Shown here: positions 27,830 through 36,826 of the stretch, piece by piece
Position numbering within the stretch: the stretch's first letter is position 1
Layout of the letters: each line of letters begins with the position of its first letter
From: an uncultured Aquimarina sp.
GTDB lineage: Bacteria > Bacteroidota > Bacteroidia > Flavobacteriales > Flavobacteriaceae
Length of the DNA: 64,000 nucleotides
Direction: 5' to 3'
Assembly (NCBI GenBank): GCA_947503135.1
Contig: CANNCQ010000007.1
Coordinates: 1 to 64,000 of the forward strand
Made by a program: the position numbers and the translations under genes
The notes under the pieces: generated by a model
The model's database searches: none
The model's input: the letters and a program-made list of their open reading frames with translations, nothing else
What the model was told of the DNA's origin: nothing

Positions 27830-28987
27830 TTAAAAAAAGAGTAACATTTTAGAAGTGCTAATATAGTAATCGGCTACCGCTTTAACTTGCTCTAGCTCGA
27901 AAGTATATTTTAAACCTTTAATTTGCAATATTTTTTCTGCACTTAATGGTGTTTTGGTAGCGTTTAATTTATTTTTTAGGATATCTATCTTTTCGACTTT
28001 TAGCGTAGCCGAATCATAAGCAATTCTAGCTGAAATTTGATTGTTAATTGCAGTTTGTAATTGATGTCCTAAAGTAGAAAGTTTTTGGTCTAATTTTAAA
28101 TCAACTTCTTCCTTAGTAGAGGTGTTTGGTTTTTTTGAAAATAAGTTCCATTGTAATTTTAGTTGTGGCTCAAAAATGTCTTTGTTTGGAAGCTCAAAGT
28201 TTAAATTTTCAGTAGCTGTTACAATACTATATCTTAAGCCTAAACTTATTGAAGGGCTCCATGGATTTTGTATGGAGCGAAGTTCTTTTTGTTGCAATAA
28301 GTCATTTTCAAAACTTAAGTATGAGGCAGATTCAAAAGGATCGGGAAATTGTAATTCCGTTTCCTCTTCAGGCATTGCTAAAAATACCGGCAAATTGGGT
28401 TCGTCTAAATTTTCACTTTTTAAAAGCTCATTAAATACAATTACTTTATTTTGATAGTCTCCATCTACTAATTGAAGCTTTTTCGTAATGTCGATAAGTT
28501 GGGTTTCATATTCAAAGTTTTTTAAGGCAATATCAATTGAAATAGAATCTGTTTTTTTGAAAGAGGCAATGTGTTTTCTGATGTTTTCAGCCCAAGCTAC
28601 ATATATATTTTTTTGCTTTTTGTATTGATACATTTTGTAATAACACTCTTTTATATTGTAGCTAAGCTCTTCAATTTCGTGTTGCTTTTGCAAATTGATT
28701 TTAGTACTGTTGTTTTTTTGTATTTTTCTGTAGCTAGCACCTTTTCCTAGCCAAGGTATTTCTTGCTGAAATTCTGCATAAGCACGCTGCGCTCCAGAAA
28801 TAGTATGTTGAGGATTTATAAAATAACCAAATTGCAAGCTAGTGGTATTCGTTTTAGGAAAACTTAAATTAGGAGTATTCGTAGGAGAATATTTTTTTTT
28901 TGCCTGGTTAATATAGTTTGTCAAGGTTTGGGAATTACAGTGTACGGCACCCCAAAAAAACAAAAAAAGCACAAATGTAAACTTCAT
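27830..28987 (-). CDS. TolC-family outer-membrane efflux protein (CusC/CzcC-like)
   Basis: The 385-residue protein has a signal peptide (ends near CNSQ) and long amphipathic helices rich in Lys, Glu and Gln, typical of OEP-family proteins. Segments such as QQEIPWLGKGASYRKI and the repeat-like SISLGLRYSIVTATE strand fit metal-efflux TolC proteins of Bacteroidota, which can also occur as C-terminal parts of CzcA fusions. It is somewhat short for the family (more often above 400). It forms a two- or three-gene unit with DUF3347 and lies divergently from purH. The missing RND pump is the odd point. Confidence 0.75.
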   Translation of the reverse strand: MKFTFVLFLFFWGAVHCNSQTLTNYINQAKKKYSPTNTPNLSFPKTNTTSLQFGYFINPQHTISGAQRAYAEFQQEIPWLGKGASYRKIQKNNSTKINLQKQHEIEELSYNIKECYYKMYQYKKQKNIYVAWAENIRKHIASFKKTDSISIDIALKNFEYETQLIDITKKLQLVDGDYQNKVIVFNELLKSENLDEPNLPVFLAMPEEETELQFPDPFESASYLSFENDLLQQKELRSIQNPWSPSISLGLRYSIVTATENLNFELPNKDIFEPQLKLQWNLFSKKPNTSTKEEVDLKLDQKLSTLGHQLQTAINNQISARIAYDSATLKVEKIDILKNKLNATKTPLSAEKILQIKGLKYTFELEQVKAVADYYISTSKMLLFF

Positions 28988-29133
28988 TAGATATCGAAAA
29001 TAGGAAGTCTAAAAATACGTTGAATTGATGTGTTTTTAAACAAAACAGCTATTTTTTTCAGCATTATAAAATCAATCCACTTAATTAAAGCTAAAAATCT
29101 AACAATCTAATTAACTAAACCAAACATTTTGAT

Positions 29134-29141
29134 TAATTTTG
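29134..29141 (+). promoter_or_regulatory. Candidate -7 element of the purH promoter
   Basis: An exact TAnnTTTG match (TAATTTTG) lies 25 bp upstream of the purH start. I see no good TTTG at the expected -33 distance, so the assignment rests on the -7 match and position alone. Confidence 0.3.
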
Positions 29142-29166
29142 TGCCTTTAAAATTCATTCCAAAATT

Positions 29167-30702
29167 ATGAGCAGTACAAAAACAGTAAAATCAGCTTTAA
29201 TATCGGTGTTTAGTAAAGATGGATTAGGTCCAATCGTTAAAAAGCTAAACGATCTTGGTGTAACAATTTATTCCACTGGGGGAACCGAAAAATTTATTAA
29301 AGATTTAGGTGTACCTGTAGTACCTGTTGAGGATGTAACAAGCTATCCATCTATTTTAGGAGGACGTGTAAAAACATTACATCCTAAGGTTTTTGGAGGT
29401 ATTTTAAATCGTCAAAACGTAGATAGTGATGTTGCAGAAATTGCAGAATATGATATTCCTCAGATTGATGTGGTAATTGTTGATTTATATCCGTTTGAAA
29501 AAACAGTAGCTTCTGGCGCACCAGAGCAAGATATTATCGAGAAAATTGATATTGGCGGAATTTCTTTAATCAGAGCTGCAGCTAAAAACTTTGCAGATGT
29601 TACTTGTGTGGCTTCTGTAAACGATTATGCTGAGTTTTTAGAGATGTTGAATCAAGGAAATGGCAAAATTTCGTTAAAAGATCGCAAACGCTTTGCTACA
29701 AAATCTTTTAATGTATCATCACATTACGATACTGCTATTTTTAATTATTTTAATGCTGAAGAAAAAGAAGAAGTAGTTTACAAAGCAAGTGTTACTGAAG
29801 GTAAAACATTACGTTATGGAGAGAATCCACATCAAAAAGGAACATTCTTTGGTGATTTTGATGCTATGTTTGAAAAGCTACATGGTAAAGAATTATCGTA
29901 TAACAATTTGCTAGATGTTGATGGTGCAGTTAACTTGATGGGTGAATTTAAAGGTGAAGCGCCAACATTCGCAATTTTAAAGCATAATAATGCCTGCGGT
30001 TTAGCACAACGTGAAACGATAAAAGAAGCATACGTTGATGCATTAGCTGGAGATCCTGTTTCGGCATTTGGAGGGGTATTAATTAGTAATACAGCCATTG
30101 ATAAAGCCACTGCAGAAGAAATTCATAAATTATTTTGTGAGGTGGTGATTGCGCCAGCTTATGATGCAGATGCTTTAGAAATATTAAAAGGAAAGAAAAA
30201 CCGTATTATCTTAATTCAAAACGATATTGAACTACCAACCGATCAAGTTCGTACTTGTTTAAATGGTTTCTTAGTTCAGGATAAAGATGGAATTACGGAT
30301 GCAAAAGAACATTTAAAAACAGTAACAAAAAAGGAGCCTACAGCTCAGGAAGTTTCAGATCTTTTATTTGCTTCTAAAATTTGCAAGCACACCAAATCGA
30401 ATACTATCGTTTTTGCAAAAAACAATCAATTATTATCAAGCGGTTGCGGTCAAACATCAAGAGTAGATGCCTTAACACATTCTATTGAAAAAGCAAATTC
30501 TTTCAATTTTGATTTAAAAGGAGCAGTAATGGCTAGTGATGCTTTTTTTCCCTTTCCAGACTGTGTTGAGTTAGCAGACAAAGCAGGGATTACGGCTGTA
30601 ATTCAACCAGGTGGATCTATAAAAGATCAATTGAGTATTGATTATTGCGATGCGAATGGAGTGGCAATGGTAATGACAGGAACAAGACATTTTAAACACT
30701 AA
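29167..30702 (+). CDS. purH: Bifunctional AICAR transformylase / IMP cyclohydrolase
   Basis: The 511-residue enzyme catalyses the last two steps of IMP synthesis. The N-terminal IMP cyclohydrolase (about 1-195) shows ALISVFSKDGLGPIVKKL, YSTGGTEKFI, GGRVKTLHPKVFGGIL and DIGGISLIRAAAKN. The C-terminal transformylase has LRYGENPHQKG, LKHNNACGLA, the KHTKSNTIVFAKN segment and the ending SDAFFPFPDCVE...QPGGS. Length is normal. It is the first of a co-directional set with the mre operon, 152 bp ahead of mreB. Confidence 0.97.
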   Translation: MSSTKTVKSALISVFSKDGLGPIVKKLNDLGVTIYSTGGTEKFIKDLGVPVVPVEDVTSYPSILGGRVKTLHPKVFGGILNRQNVDSDVAEIAEYDIPQIDVVIVDLYPFEKTVASGAPEQDIIEKIDIGGISLIRAAAKNFADVTCVASVNDYAEFLEMLNQGNGKISLKDRKRFATKSFNVSSHYDTAIFNYFNAEEKEEVVYKASVTEGKTLRYGENPHQKGTFFGDFDAMFEKLHGKELSYNNLLDVDGAVNLMGEFKGEAPTFAILKHNNACGLAQRETIKEAYVDALAGDPVSAFGGVLISNTAIDKATAEEIHKLFCEVVIAPAYDADALEILKGKKNRIILIQNDIELPTDQVRTCLNGFLVQDKDGITDAKEHLKTVTKKEPTAQEVSDLLFASKICKHTKSNTIVFAKNNQLLSSGCGQTSRVDALTHSIEKANSFNFDLKGAVMASDAFFPFPDCVELADKAGITAVIQPGGSIKDQLSIDYCDANGVAMVMTGTRHFKH

Positions 30703-30720
30703 ATAACAAACTAACACGTT

Positions 30721-30798
30721 AAAGAGTATTTTAGTTGTATATAGAATAATTGTTTTTAATTTGAAATGATTAACGTAAATAAAATGGAAATACTCTTT
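30721..30798. repeat. Long-range inverted repeat between purH and mreB
   Basis: Eleven-bp perfect arms (aaagagtattt, 30721-30731, and aaatactcttt, 30788-30798) are separated by 56 bp. No T-run follows, so it is not a plain terminator. It could fold in a purH 3' end or mark an operator pair for the mreB promoter. Confidence 0.4.
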
Positions 30799-30854
30799 AT
30801 TTGATTACTTTTAAGGTCAAACTACTAATATTAATTTTTCCATAAAGCTTGCCT

Positions 30855-31883
30855 ATGGGTTTTTTTGATTTTCTTACTGAAGAAATTGCTATCGATTTAG
30901 GGACAGCAAATACACTGATTATTCATAATGATAAAGTAGTTGTGGATAGCCCATCTATAGTCGCTTTAGATAGAAGTACTGGAAAAGTTAGAGCAGTGGG
31001 TAAAGAAGCTGCAATGATGCAGGGGAAAACTCATGAAAACATAAAAACTATTCGCCCATTAAAAGATGGTGTAATTGCTGATTTTGCTGCTAGTGAAGAA
31101 ATGATTAACCGTTTTATAATGGACATTCCGGCACTAAAGAAAAAATGGATACAACCAGCCTTAAGAATGGTAATTTGTATTCCTTCGGGAATTACTGAAG
31201 TTGAAATGCGTGCAGTACGTGAAAGTGCCGAAAGAGTTAATGGTAAAGAGGTGTATTTAATTCATGAGCCTATGGCAGCAGCCATAGGTATTGGAGTAGA
31301 TATTATGCAGCCAAAAGGAAATATGATTGTGGATATAGGTGGAGGAACTACTGAAATCGCAGTAATTGCCTTAGGAGGTATTGTTTGTGATAAGTCGGTT
31401 AAAATTGCAGGGGATGTTTTTACCAACGATATTATTTACTATATGCGTACGCAGCACAACCTTTATATAGGTGAGCGTACTGCTGAAAAAGTAAAAATAC
31501 AAATAGGAGCTGCAACAGAAGACTTGGAAACACCTCCGGATGAAATGAGTGTTCAAGGGAGGGACTTACTTACAGGAAAGCCAAAACAAGTACAGATTTC
31601 TTACAGGGAAATTGCTAAAGCATTAGATAAATCTATTTTACGTATTGAAGATGGTGTTATGGAAACGCTATCTCAAACGCCACCAGAATTAGCAGCAGAT
31701 ATTTACAATACAGGTATTTATTTAGCAGGAGGAGGTTCTATGCTTAGAGGTTTGGATAAACGTTTGTCTCAAAAAACAGATTTACCGGTTTACATAGCCG
31801 AAGATCCACTAAGAGCAGTAGTTAGAGGAACAGGAATTACCTTAAAAAATCTAGAGCGTTATAAAAGTGTATTAATCAAGTAA
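30855..31883 (+). CDS. mreB: Rod shape-determining protein MreB
   Basis: The 342-residue actin homologue starts with MGFFDFLTEEIAIDLGTANTLI at ATG 30855, preferred over a TTG two codons upstream. The actin-family ATPase motifs are plain: IDLGTANT (phosphate 1), HEPMAAAIGIGVD, VDIGGGTTEIAV (phosphate 2) and LAGGGSMLRGLD (adenosine). It polymerises under the inner membrane and organises the elongation machinery. It leads a complete mreB-mreC-mreD-mrdA-rodA operon. Confidence 0.97.
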   Translation: MGFFDFLTEEIAIDLGTANTLIIHNDKVVVDSPSIVALDRSTGKVRAVGKEAAMMQGKTHENIKTIRPLKDGVIADFAASEEMINRFIMDIPALKKKWIQPALRMVICIPSGITEVEMRAVRESAERVNGKEVYLIHEPMAAAIGIGVDIMQPKGNMIVDIGGGTTEIAVIALGGIVCDKSVKIAGDVFTNDIIYYMRTQHNLYIGERTAEKVKIQIGAATEDLETPPDEMSVQGRDLLTGKPKQVQISYREIAKALDKSILRIEDGVMETLSQTPPELAADIYNTGIYLAGGGSMLRGLDKRLSQKTDLPVYIAEDPLRAVVRGTGITLKNLERYKSVLIK

Positions 31884-31895
31884 GTGTTCTAAAGA

Positions 31896-32717
31896 ATGCA
31901 GCAAATTTTTAATTTTCTAATAAAAAGCAGAAATTTTCTGTGGTTTCTTTTTTTATTAATTATTGCTGTGTCACTAACGATTCAATCACATACCTACCAT
32001 TCAAATAAATTCATACATTCTTCAAGTTTATTAACAGGAGCTGTTTTTAATATACAAAATGATATTAGTACTTATTTTAGGTTGAAAGCATATAATAAGA
32101 GGCTTTTAAATGAAAATACATTTTTAAAACAGCGATTGAATAAACTAACGGGAAGCATAAATTCTACTGATGCTTATGTTAAAGATACACTTGATAAATT
32201 TGAATATATTTCGGCAAATGTAATTAATAGTACATACCGTAAAAAGAAGAATTACCTTACCTTAAATAAAGGAAGTAGGGATAGTATTATTGCCGATATG
32301 GGGGTGATTACAGATGTTGGTATTGTTGGTATTGTAAAGAAGGTTTCTAGCAAATATTCCACTGTAATTTCAATACTAAACAAAAACTCTAAAATTAATG
32401 CCCAATTAAAGAGAACCAATCATTTTGGAACTTTGGTTTGGTATGGAGAAGAGCCTAATGTTGTTCAGTTAATAGATATTCCACGATTAGCACCTTTAAG
32501 GGTTGGAGATACAATAATTACAGGAGGTAGATCTACTATTTTTCCTAAAGGTATTAACATAGGTACCATACGTGATTTCGCATTAAATGACGACCAAAAT
32601 TATTTTACAGTAAATGTAGATTTATTCAACGATATGACTGATGTTGGATTTGTTCAATTAATCAAAAATACTGAAGTAAATGAAATTAAACAGTTAGAAA
32701 ACAGTTCTAATGAATAA
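31896..32717 (+). CDS. mreC: Rod shape-determining protein MreC
   Basis: The 273-residue protein has one N-terminal membrane helix (about 13-29), a coiled-coil (about 55-90) and a periplasmic beta domain with KKKNYLTLNKGSRDSI, GVITDVGIVGIVKKVSSKYSTVI and GDTIITGGRSTIFPKGI, characteristic of MreC. It bridges MreB inside and PBP2 outside. It begins 12 bp after mreB and overlaps mreD by 8 bp. Confidence 0.95.
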   Translation: MQQIFNFLIKSRNFLWFLFLLIIAVSLTIQSHTYHSNKFIHSSSLLTGAVFNIQNDISTYFRLKAYNKRLLNENTFLKQRLNKLTGSINSTDAYVKDTLDKFEYISANVINSTYRKKKNYLTLNKGSRDSIIADMGVITDVGIVGIVKKVSSKYSTVISILNKNSKINAQLKRTNHFGTLVWYGEEPNVVQLIDIPRLAPLRVGDTIITGGRSTIFPKGINIGTIRDFALNDDQNYFTVNVDLFNDMTDVGFVQLIKNTEVNEIKQLENSSNE

Positions 32718-33222
32718 TACTTTAGTTATAAATAGTATCCGGTTTGTTGTATTTATTTTACTACAAGTATTTGTGTTTAATTATGTTTCTTTAAACTTTT
32801 TGGGAGGAGCCATTTGTTATCCATGCATCATTTTTGTGCTAATGTTACCAATGCACACTAATAGGATTGTATTACTGGCAGTTAGCTTTGTGTTTGGCCT
32901 AATACTCGATATGTTTGGGAACACAGGAGGAGCGCAGGCAGCAGCCTGTTTAGTCTTGGCATATGCAAGGCCTTTGATTTTAGCTTCTAGTTTTAGGGTT
33001 AGTTATGAGCATCAAAATTTAAAATTTAATGATGTGGATTTAAAAGAGATCATTATTTATGTGGTAGTAAGTTGTTTACTGTATCATTTAGTTCTGTTTT
33101 CTTTAGAGGTTTTTAATTTTTCACATTTTTTGTTTATTTTAAAACAAAGCTTGTTTTCGACCGTTTTTACTTCAGTAAGTGTTTTGATATATTTTGGATT
33201 GACCCAAAGTAAAAAAATATAG
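32710..33222 (+). CDS. mreD: Rod shape-determining protein MreD
   Basis: The 170-residue integral membrane protein has five or six hydrophobic helices and only short loops, as expected of MreD. The segment VSFVFGLILDMFGNTGGAQAAACLVLAYARP (about 58-88) fits the family core. It overlaps mreC by 8 bp and precedes mrdA by 8 bp. Sequence conservation in MreD is low, so the call leans on the operon. Confidence 0.9.
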   Translation: MNNTLVINSIRFVVFILLQVFVFNYVSLNFLGGAICYPCIIFVLMLPMHTNRIVLLAVSFVFGLILDMFGNTGGAQAAACLVLAYARPLILASSFRVSYEHQNLKFNDVDLKEIIIYVVVSCLLYHLVLFSLEVFNFSHFLFILKQSLFSTVFTSVSVLIYFGLTQSKKI

Positions 33223-33230
33223 AGCCTTTT

Positions 33231-35093
33231 ATGCGAAAGATATTACTAGTCATTTTAATAATGTTAGTAGGGGTTGTTTTTACTGCTCGGCTATTTTATT
33301 TACAGGTAATCAATGATAGTTATGCGAACCTTTCTAAAAACAACGCAGTAAAAGTAAAATATGAAATTCCACAAAGAGGATATATTTTTGATAGAAACGG
33401 TAAGTTATTAGTGGCGAATCAACCATCATACGATGTAACCGTTGTAATTAAAGATTTAAAACCTTTTGATACTACAGAGTTTTGCTCGTTGCTAAAAATT
33501 TCTAAAGAACGATTAATCAAGCAATTTAAAAAAGCACGAAATTATTCCGTACGATTGCCTTATGTAGTGGTTCCCCAGCTAACGAAAAGTGAATATGCGT
33601 ACCTTCAAGAAAAAATGTATAAATATGAGGGATTCTATATTCAAAAACGTTCGTTAAGAGATTATAATACCAAAAGCGGAGCTAATGTGCTGGGTTATAT
33701 TAGTGAGGTTAATGATGTTATTTTACGAAGAAATCCAAAATTTAAATCGGGAGATTTAATTGGGCTTCAAGGAGTAGAAGAGCAGTACGATTCTATTTTG
33801 AGAGGAGTTAAAGGAGTTAAGTATTTTCAAAAAGATCGATTTAACCGAGAGATTGGCTCTTATAAAGAGGGTAAATTTGATACGCTAGCGGTAAAAGGAG
33901 AAGATTTAAAACTAACTATAGATGTAAATTTACAAGAGTATGGTGAATTACTAATGAAAAATAAAAGAGGTGGTATTGTAGCTTTGGAACCTAGTAGTGG
34001 AGAAATTTTAGCTTTGGTAACTGCCCCTAGTTATGATCCTGATTTATTAGTAGGTAGAAAAAGATCACCTAACTTTACTAAAATGCATTACGATAGTCTT
34101 TCAAAACCTTTGTTTGATAGGGGGCTTTTAGCGCAATATCCTCCAGGATCACCTTTTAAAACAATAAATGCATTAATAGCGCTTCAAGAAAAAGTGATAA
34201 CAGCTAATGATAAGTTTTATTGTTACCATGGCTATTCTTATGGGAGAAACAGAAAAATGGGATGTCATGCTCATTCTAGTCCAGTTAAATTAAAAGATGG
34301 AATAGCATTTTCATGTAATGCTTATTTTGCTCAAATTTATCGTAAAACAATAGAAAAATCGGATACTCCTCAATTAGGGATAACCACTTGGAGGAATCAT
34401 TTAAAAAGTTTTGGTTTAGGAAATTATTTAGGCTATGACCTTCCAATTGGAGGACCTGGTCGTATACCAACGGCAAATTATTATGATAGAATTTATCCAA
34501 GTAAAAGGTGGAAGGGAGTAACTACTTTATCCAATGCTATTGGACAAGGTGAGGTAATTACAACTCCTATTCAGTTAGCAAATATGACCGCGGCAATTGC
34601 CAATCGAGGTTATTTCTATACTCCACATATTGTAAAAGAAATTAATGGTAAACCAATTAAAGATCCTCAATTTACAGTAAGGAAAAACACAACCATAGAT
34701 TCAGTTCACTTTGAGCCAGTTATTGAGGGTATGGAGCGAGTATTTACCAAAGGGACAGCCTACTTTTTAAATATTCCTGATATACAAATTTGTGGAAAAA
34801 CAGGTACTTCTGAAAATTTCACTAAAATAGATGGTAAGAGAGTACAACTTACAGATCATTCTATTTTTATTGCATTTGCCCCTAAAGAAAATCCTAAAAT
34901 TGCTTTGGCAGTGTTTGTTGAAAATGGCTATTGGGGAGCTCGTTATGCAGGTAGGATTTCTAGTTTAATGATAGAAAAGTATTTGAAGAAAGATATTACA
35001 GTAAAACATATTGAAGATTGGGTGTTATCGCATAGTTTGGAAGAGGAGTATAAAAAGCCATACAGTGGAAAACCTTTTAAAATTAACGAATAA
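33231..35093 (+). CDS. mrdA: Penicillin-binding protein 2 (elongation transpeptidase)
   Basis: The 620-residue class B PBP has an N-terminal membrane anchor (about 4-22), a pedestal domain beginning PQRGYIFDRNGKLLVANQPSYDVTVV, and a transpeptidase domain. The active-site motifs are visible: PPGSPFK (SxxK nucleophile), SCN (SxN) and GKTGTSEN (KTG). PBP2 cross-links peptidoglycan during lateral wall growth with RodA. Its last base overlaps the first base of rodA. Length and motifs are normal. Confidence 0.97.
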   Translation: MRKILLVILIMLVGVVFTARLFYLQVINDSYANLSKNNAVKVKYEIPQRGYIFDRNGKLLVANQPSYDVTVVIKDLKPFDTTEFCSLLKISKERLIKQFKKARNYSVRLPYVVVPQLTKSEYAYLQEKMYKYEGFYIQKRSLRDYNTKSGANVLGYISEVNDVILRRNPKFKSGDLIGLQGVEEQYDSILRGVKGVKYFQKDRFNREIGSYKEGKFDTLAVKGEDLKLTIDVNLQEYGELLMKNKRGGIVALEPSSGEILALVTAPSYDPDLLVGRKRSPNFTKMHYDSLSKPLFDRGLLAQYPPGSPFKTINALIALQEKVITANDKFYCYHGYSYGRNRKMGCHAHSSPVKLKDGIAFSCNAYFAQIYRKTIEKSDTPQLGITTWRNHLKSFGLGNYLGYDLPIGGPGRIPTANYYDRIYPSKRWKGVTTLSNAIGQGEVITTPIQLANMTAAIANRGYFYTPHIVKEINGKPIKDPQFTVRKNTTIDSVHFEPVIEGMERVFTKGTAYFLNIPDIQICGKTGTSENFTKIDGKRVQLTDHSIFIAFAPKENPKIALAVFVENGYWGARYAGRISSLMIEKYLKKDITVKHIEDWVLSHSLEEEYKKPYSGKPFKINE

Positions 35094-36343
35094 TGGCTAA
35101 ATCCAATATAACTTCAATCGATTGGTTAACAGTTTTGATATACGTACTCCTTGTGGGTTTTGGATGGATTAATATAATTTCTTCTTCTATGGGGAATTCC
35201 ATTGATTCTTTTTTTGATATGAGTGAACCTTATGGTAAACAAGCCTTGTGGATAGGATTAGGTTTTGTTTTAATTGTGTTGATATTTGCAACTGAAACTC
35301 GGTTTTATGAAAGGTTTTCAGGCTTGATTTTTGTAATCTCTATGGTTTCTCTCGCGGGTTTGCATGTTTTTGGAAAAACCATTTCTGGAGCTACTTCTTG
35401 GTATGTGTTTGGTCCCATAAGTTTACAACCTTCGGAATTTGCTAAAGTTGCAACAGCACTGGCTTTGGCAATGTATATTTCCGATTTGCAAACTAATTTA
35501 AAAAAGGCCAAAGATCAGTTTAAAGCTTTTTTAATACTTTTAATTCCTGCTTTTTTAGTCTTAACCCAACCAGATGCAGGAAGTGCTATTATTTATGCGG
35601 CACTTATTTTTCCTTTATACCGGGAAGGGATGAATTCAATTTATATTCTATTAGGATTTAGTGCTATAATAGTTTTTGTGCTAACATTGGTAATTGGCTC
35701 TACTTATATAGTTTTATTAGCTATAGCACTAGCTGCTGGTATTTATATATATAATAATAAGAAGAAAAAAATAATAAGTAAACTATTGTTAGGAGTGGTT
35801 TTAATTAGTTCATTAAGTTTTTCTGTGGACTTTGTTTTTAATAATATTTTTAAACAACATCATAGAGATAGATTTAATATTGTTTTAGGTAAAGAAGTTG
35901 ATTCAAAAGGAATTGGATACAATACCAATCAAAGTGAAATTGCGATTGGAAATGGTGGATGGCTTGGTAAAGGTTGGACAAAAGGTACTCAAACAAAGGG
36001 TAATTTTGTGCCAGAACAACACACCGATTATATTTTTAGTACTGTTGGCGAAGAATGGGGCTTCATAGGGAGCTTTTTTGTTATAGTATTGTTTTCTGTA
36101 TTATTCCTTAGAATAATATATTTAGCAGAACGCCAAAAGAGACAATTTAATAGGGTTTACGGCTATAGTGTAGCCAGTATTATATTTATGCACTTTTTTG
36201 TTAATATAGGTATGGTAACGGGAGTGTTGCCAACTGTAGGAATACCGCTTCCTTTCTTTAGTTATGGGGGTTCGGGTTTATGGGGTTTTACGATGTTGCT
36301 ATTTGTTTTTATAAAGCTTGATGCTGATAGGATGAAAGCTTGA
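35093..36343 (+). CDS. rodA: RodA peptidoglycan glycosyltransferase (SEDS family)
   Basis: The 416-residue SEDS protein has about ten membrane helices. Family features include FGPISLQPSEFAKVA, LTQPDAGSAIIY with the conserved Asp, FVPEQHTDYIFSTVGEEWGF and VGIPLPFFSYGGSGLW. It polymerises lipid II with PBP2 in cell elongation. It is the last gene of the mre-mrd operon, overlapping mrdA by one base. Confidence 0.97.
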   Translation: MAKSNITSIDWLTVLIYVLLVGFGWINIISSSMGNSIDSFFDMSEPYGKQALWIGLGFVLIVLIFATETRFYERFSGLIFVISMVSLAGLHVFGKTISGATSWYVFGPISLQPSEFAKVATALALAMYISDLQTNLKKAKDQFKAFLILLIPAFLVLTQPDAGSAIIYAALIFPLYREGMNSIYILLGFSAIIVFVLTLVIGSTYIVLLAIALAAGIYIYNNKKKKIISKLLLGVVLISSLSFSVDFVFNNIFKQHHRDRFNIVLGKEVDSKGIGYNTNQSEIAIGNGGWLGKGWTKGTQTKGNFVPEQHTDYIFSTVGEEWGFIGSFFVIVLFSVLFLRIIYLAERQKRQFNRVYGYSVASIIFMHFFVNIGMVTGVLPTVGIPLPFFSYGGSGLWGFTMLLFVFIKLDADRMKA

Positions 36344-36388
36344 TTAAAAAAATTAACTTTTGTTTATTAAAGATTCATCTGTAATGGT

Positions 36389-36396
36389 TAATTTTG
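36389..36396 (+). promoter_or_regulatory. Candidate -7 element upstream of the BLUF gene
   Basis: An exact TAATTTTG lies 19 bp upstream of the BLUF start codon, which implies a very short leader. The upstream TTTG at 36359-36362 is 26 bp away, longer than usual, so the -33 element is uncertain. If real, the photoreceptor is transcribed separately from rodA. Confidence 0.35.
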
Positions 36397-36415
36397 TGTT
36401 AAAGAAGGAAGTTAA

Positions 36416-36826
36416 ATGAACTATACCATCTGTTACACGAGTAAATCAGTTAAAAATTTAGACAACACTGAAATTAAGTCTATTTTTCAAACAACAGTAC
36501 AAAAAAATAGTGATCAAGGAATAACGGGAATTTTGCTATACAATTTGGGTTATTTTTTTCAAGTATTAGAAGGTGACAAAGAAAAAGTTAAGTCCCTTTT
36601 TTACGATTTAATTTACCCAGATGAGCGTCATGTCGAATTGTTTGTTGTTATGGAGAAATTCACAAAGAAACCTTTTTTTAGCTCTTATAGTACTGAGTTT
36701 AGTGTTGTGCAAACAAAAGAAGAATACGACCATTTAAAGAAATATATAGACACACATCTCATAAACGAAGATTCTAAAAAATTTAAAAGATTATTGGCAC
36801 CTTTTATTCAAATAGCGGACTTGTAA
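36416..36826 (+). CDS. Short BLUF-domain blue-light photoreceptor
   Basis: The 136-residue protein is almost only a BLUF domain (about 1-95) with a C-terminal helical tail. The three flavin-site residues are present with exact family spacing: Y7 (CYTS), N31 (KNSDQGITGILLY) and Q49 (FFQVLEG), i.e. gaps of 24 and 18 as in AppA Y21/N45/Q63. The usual Trp-x-Met near the last strand reads Tyr-Ser-Thr here (SSYSTEF), so signal output may differ. There is no attached output domain, so it must act through a partner protein. It lies 72 bp after rodA and is exactly abutted tail-to-tail by the nuclease gene. Confidence 0.93.
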   Translation: MNYTICYTSKSVKNLDNTEIKSIFQTTVQKNSDQGITGILLYNLGYFFQVLEGDKEKVKSLFYDLIYPDERHVELFVVMEKFTKKPFFSSYSTEFSVVQTKEEYDHLKKYIDTHLINEDSKKFKRLLAPFIQIADL

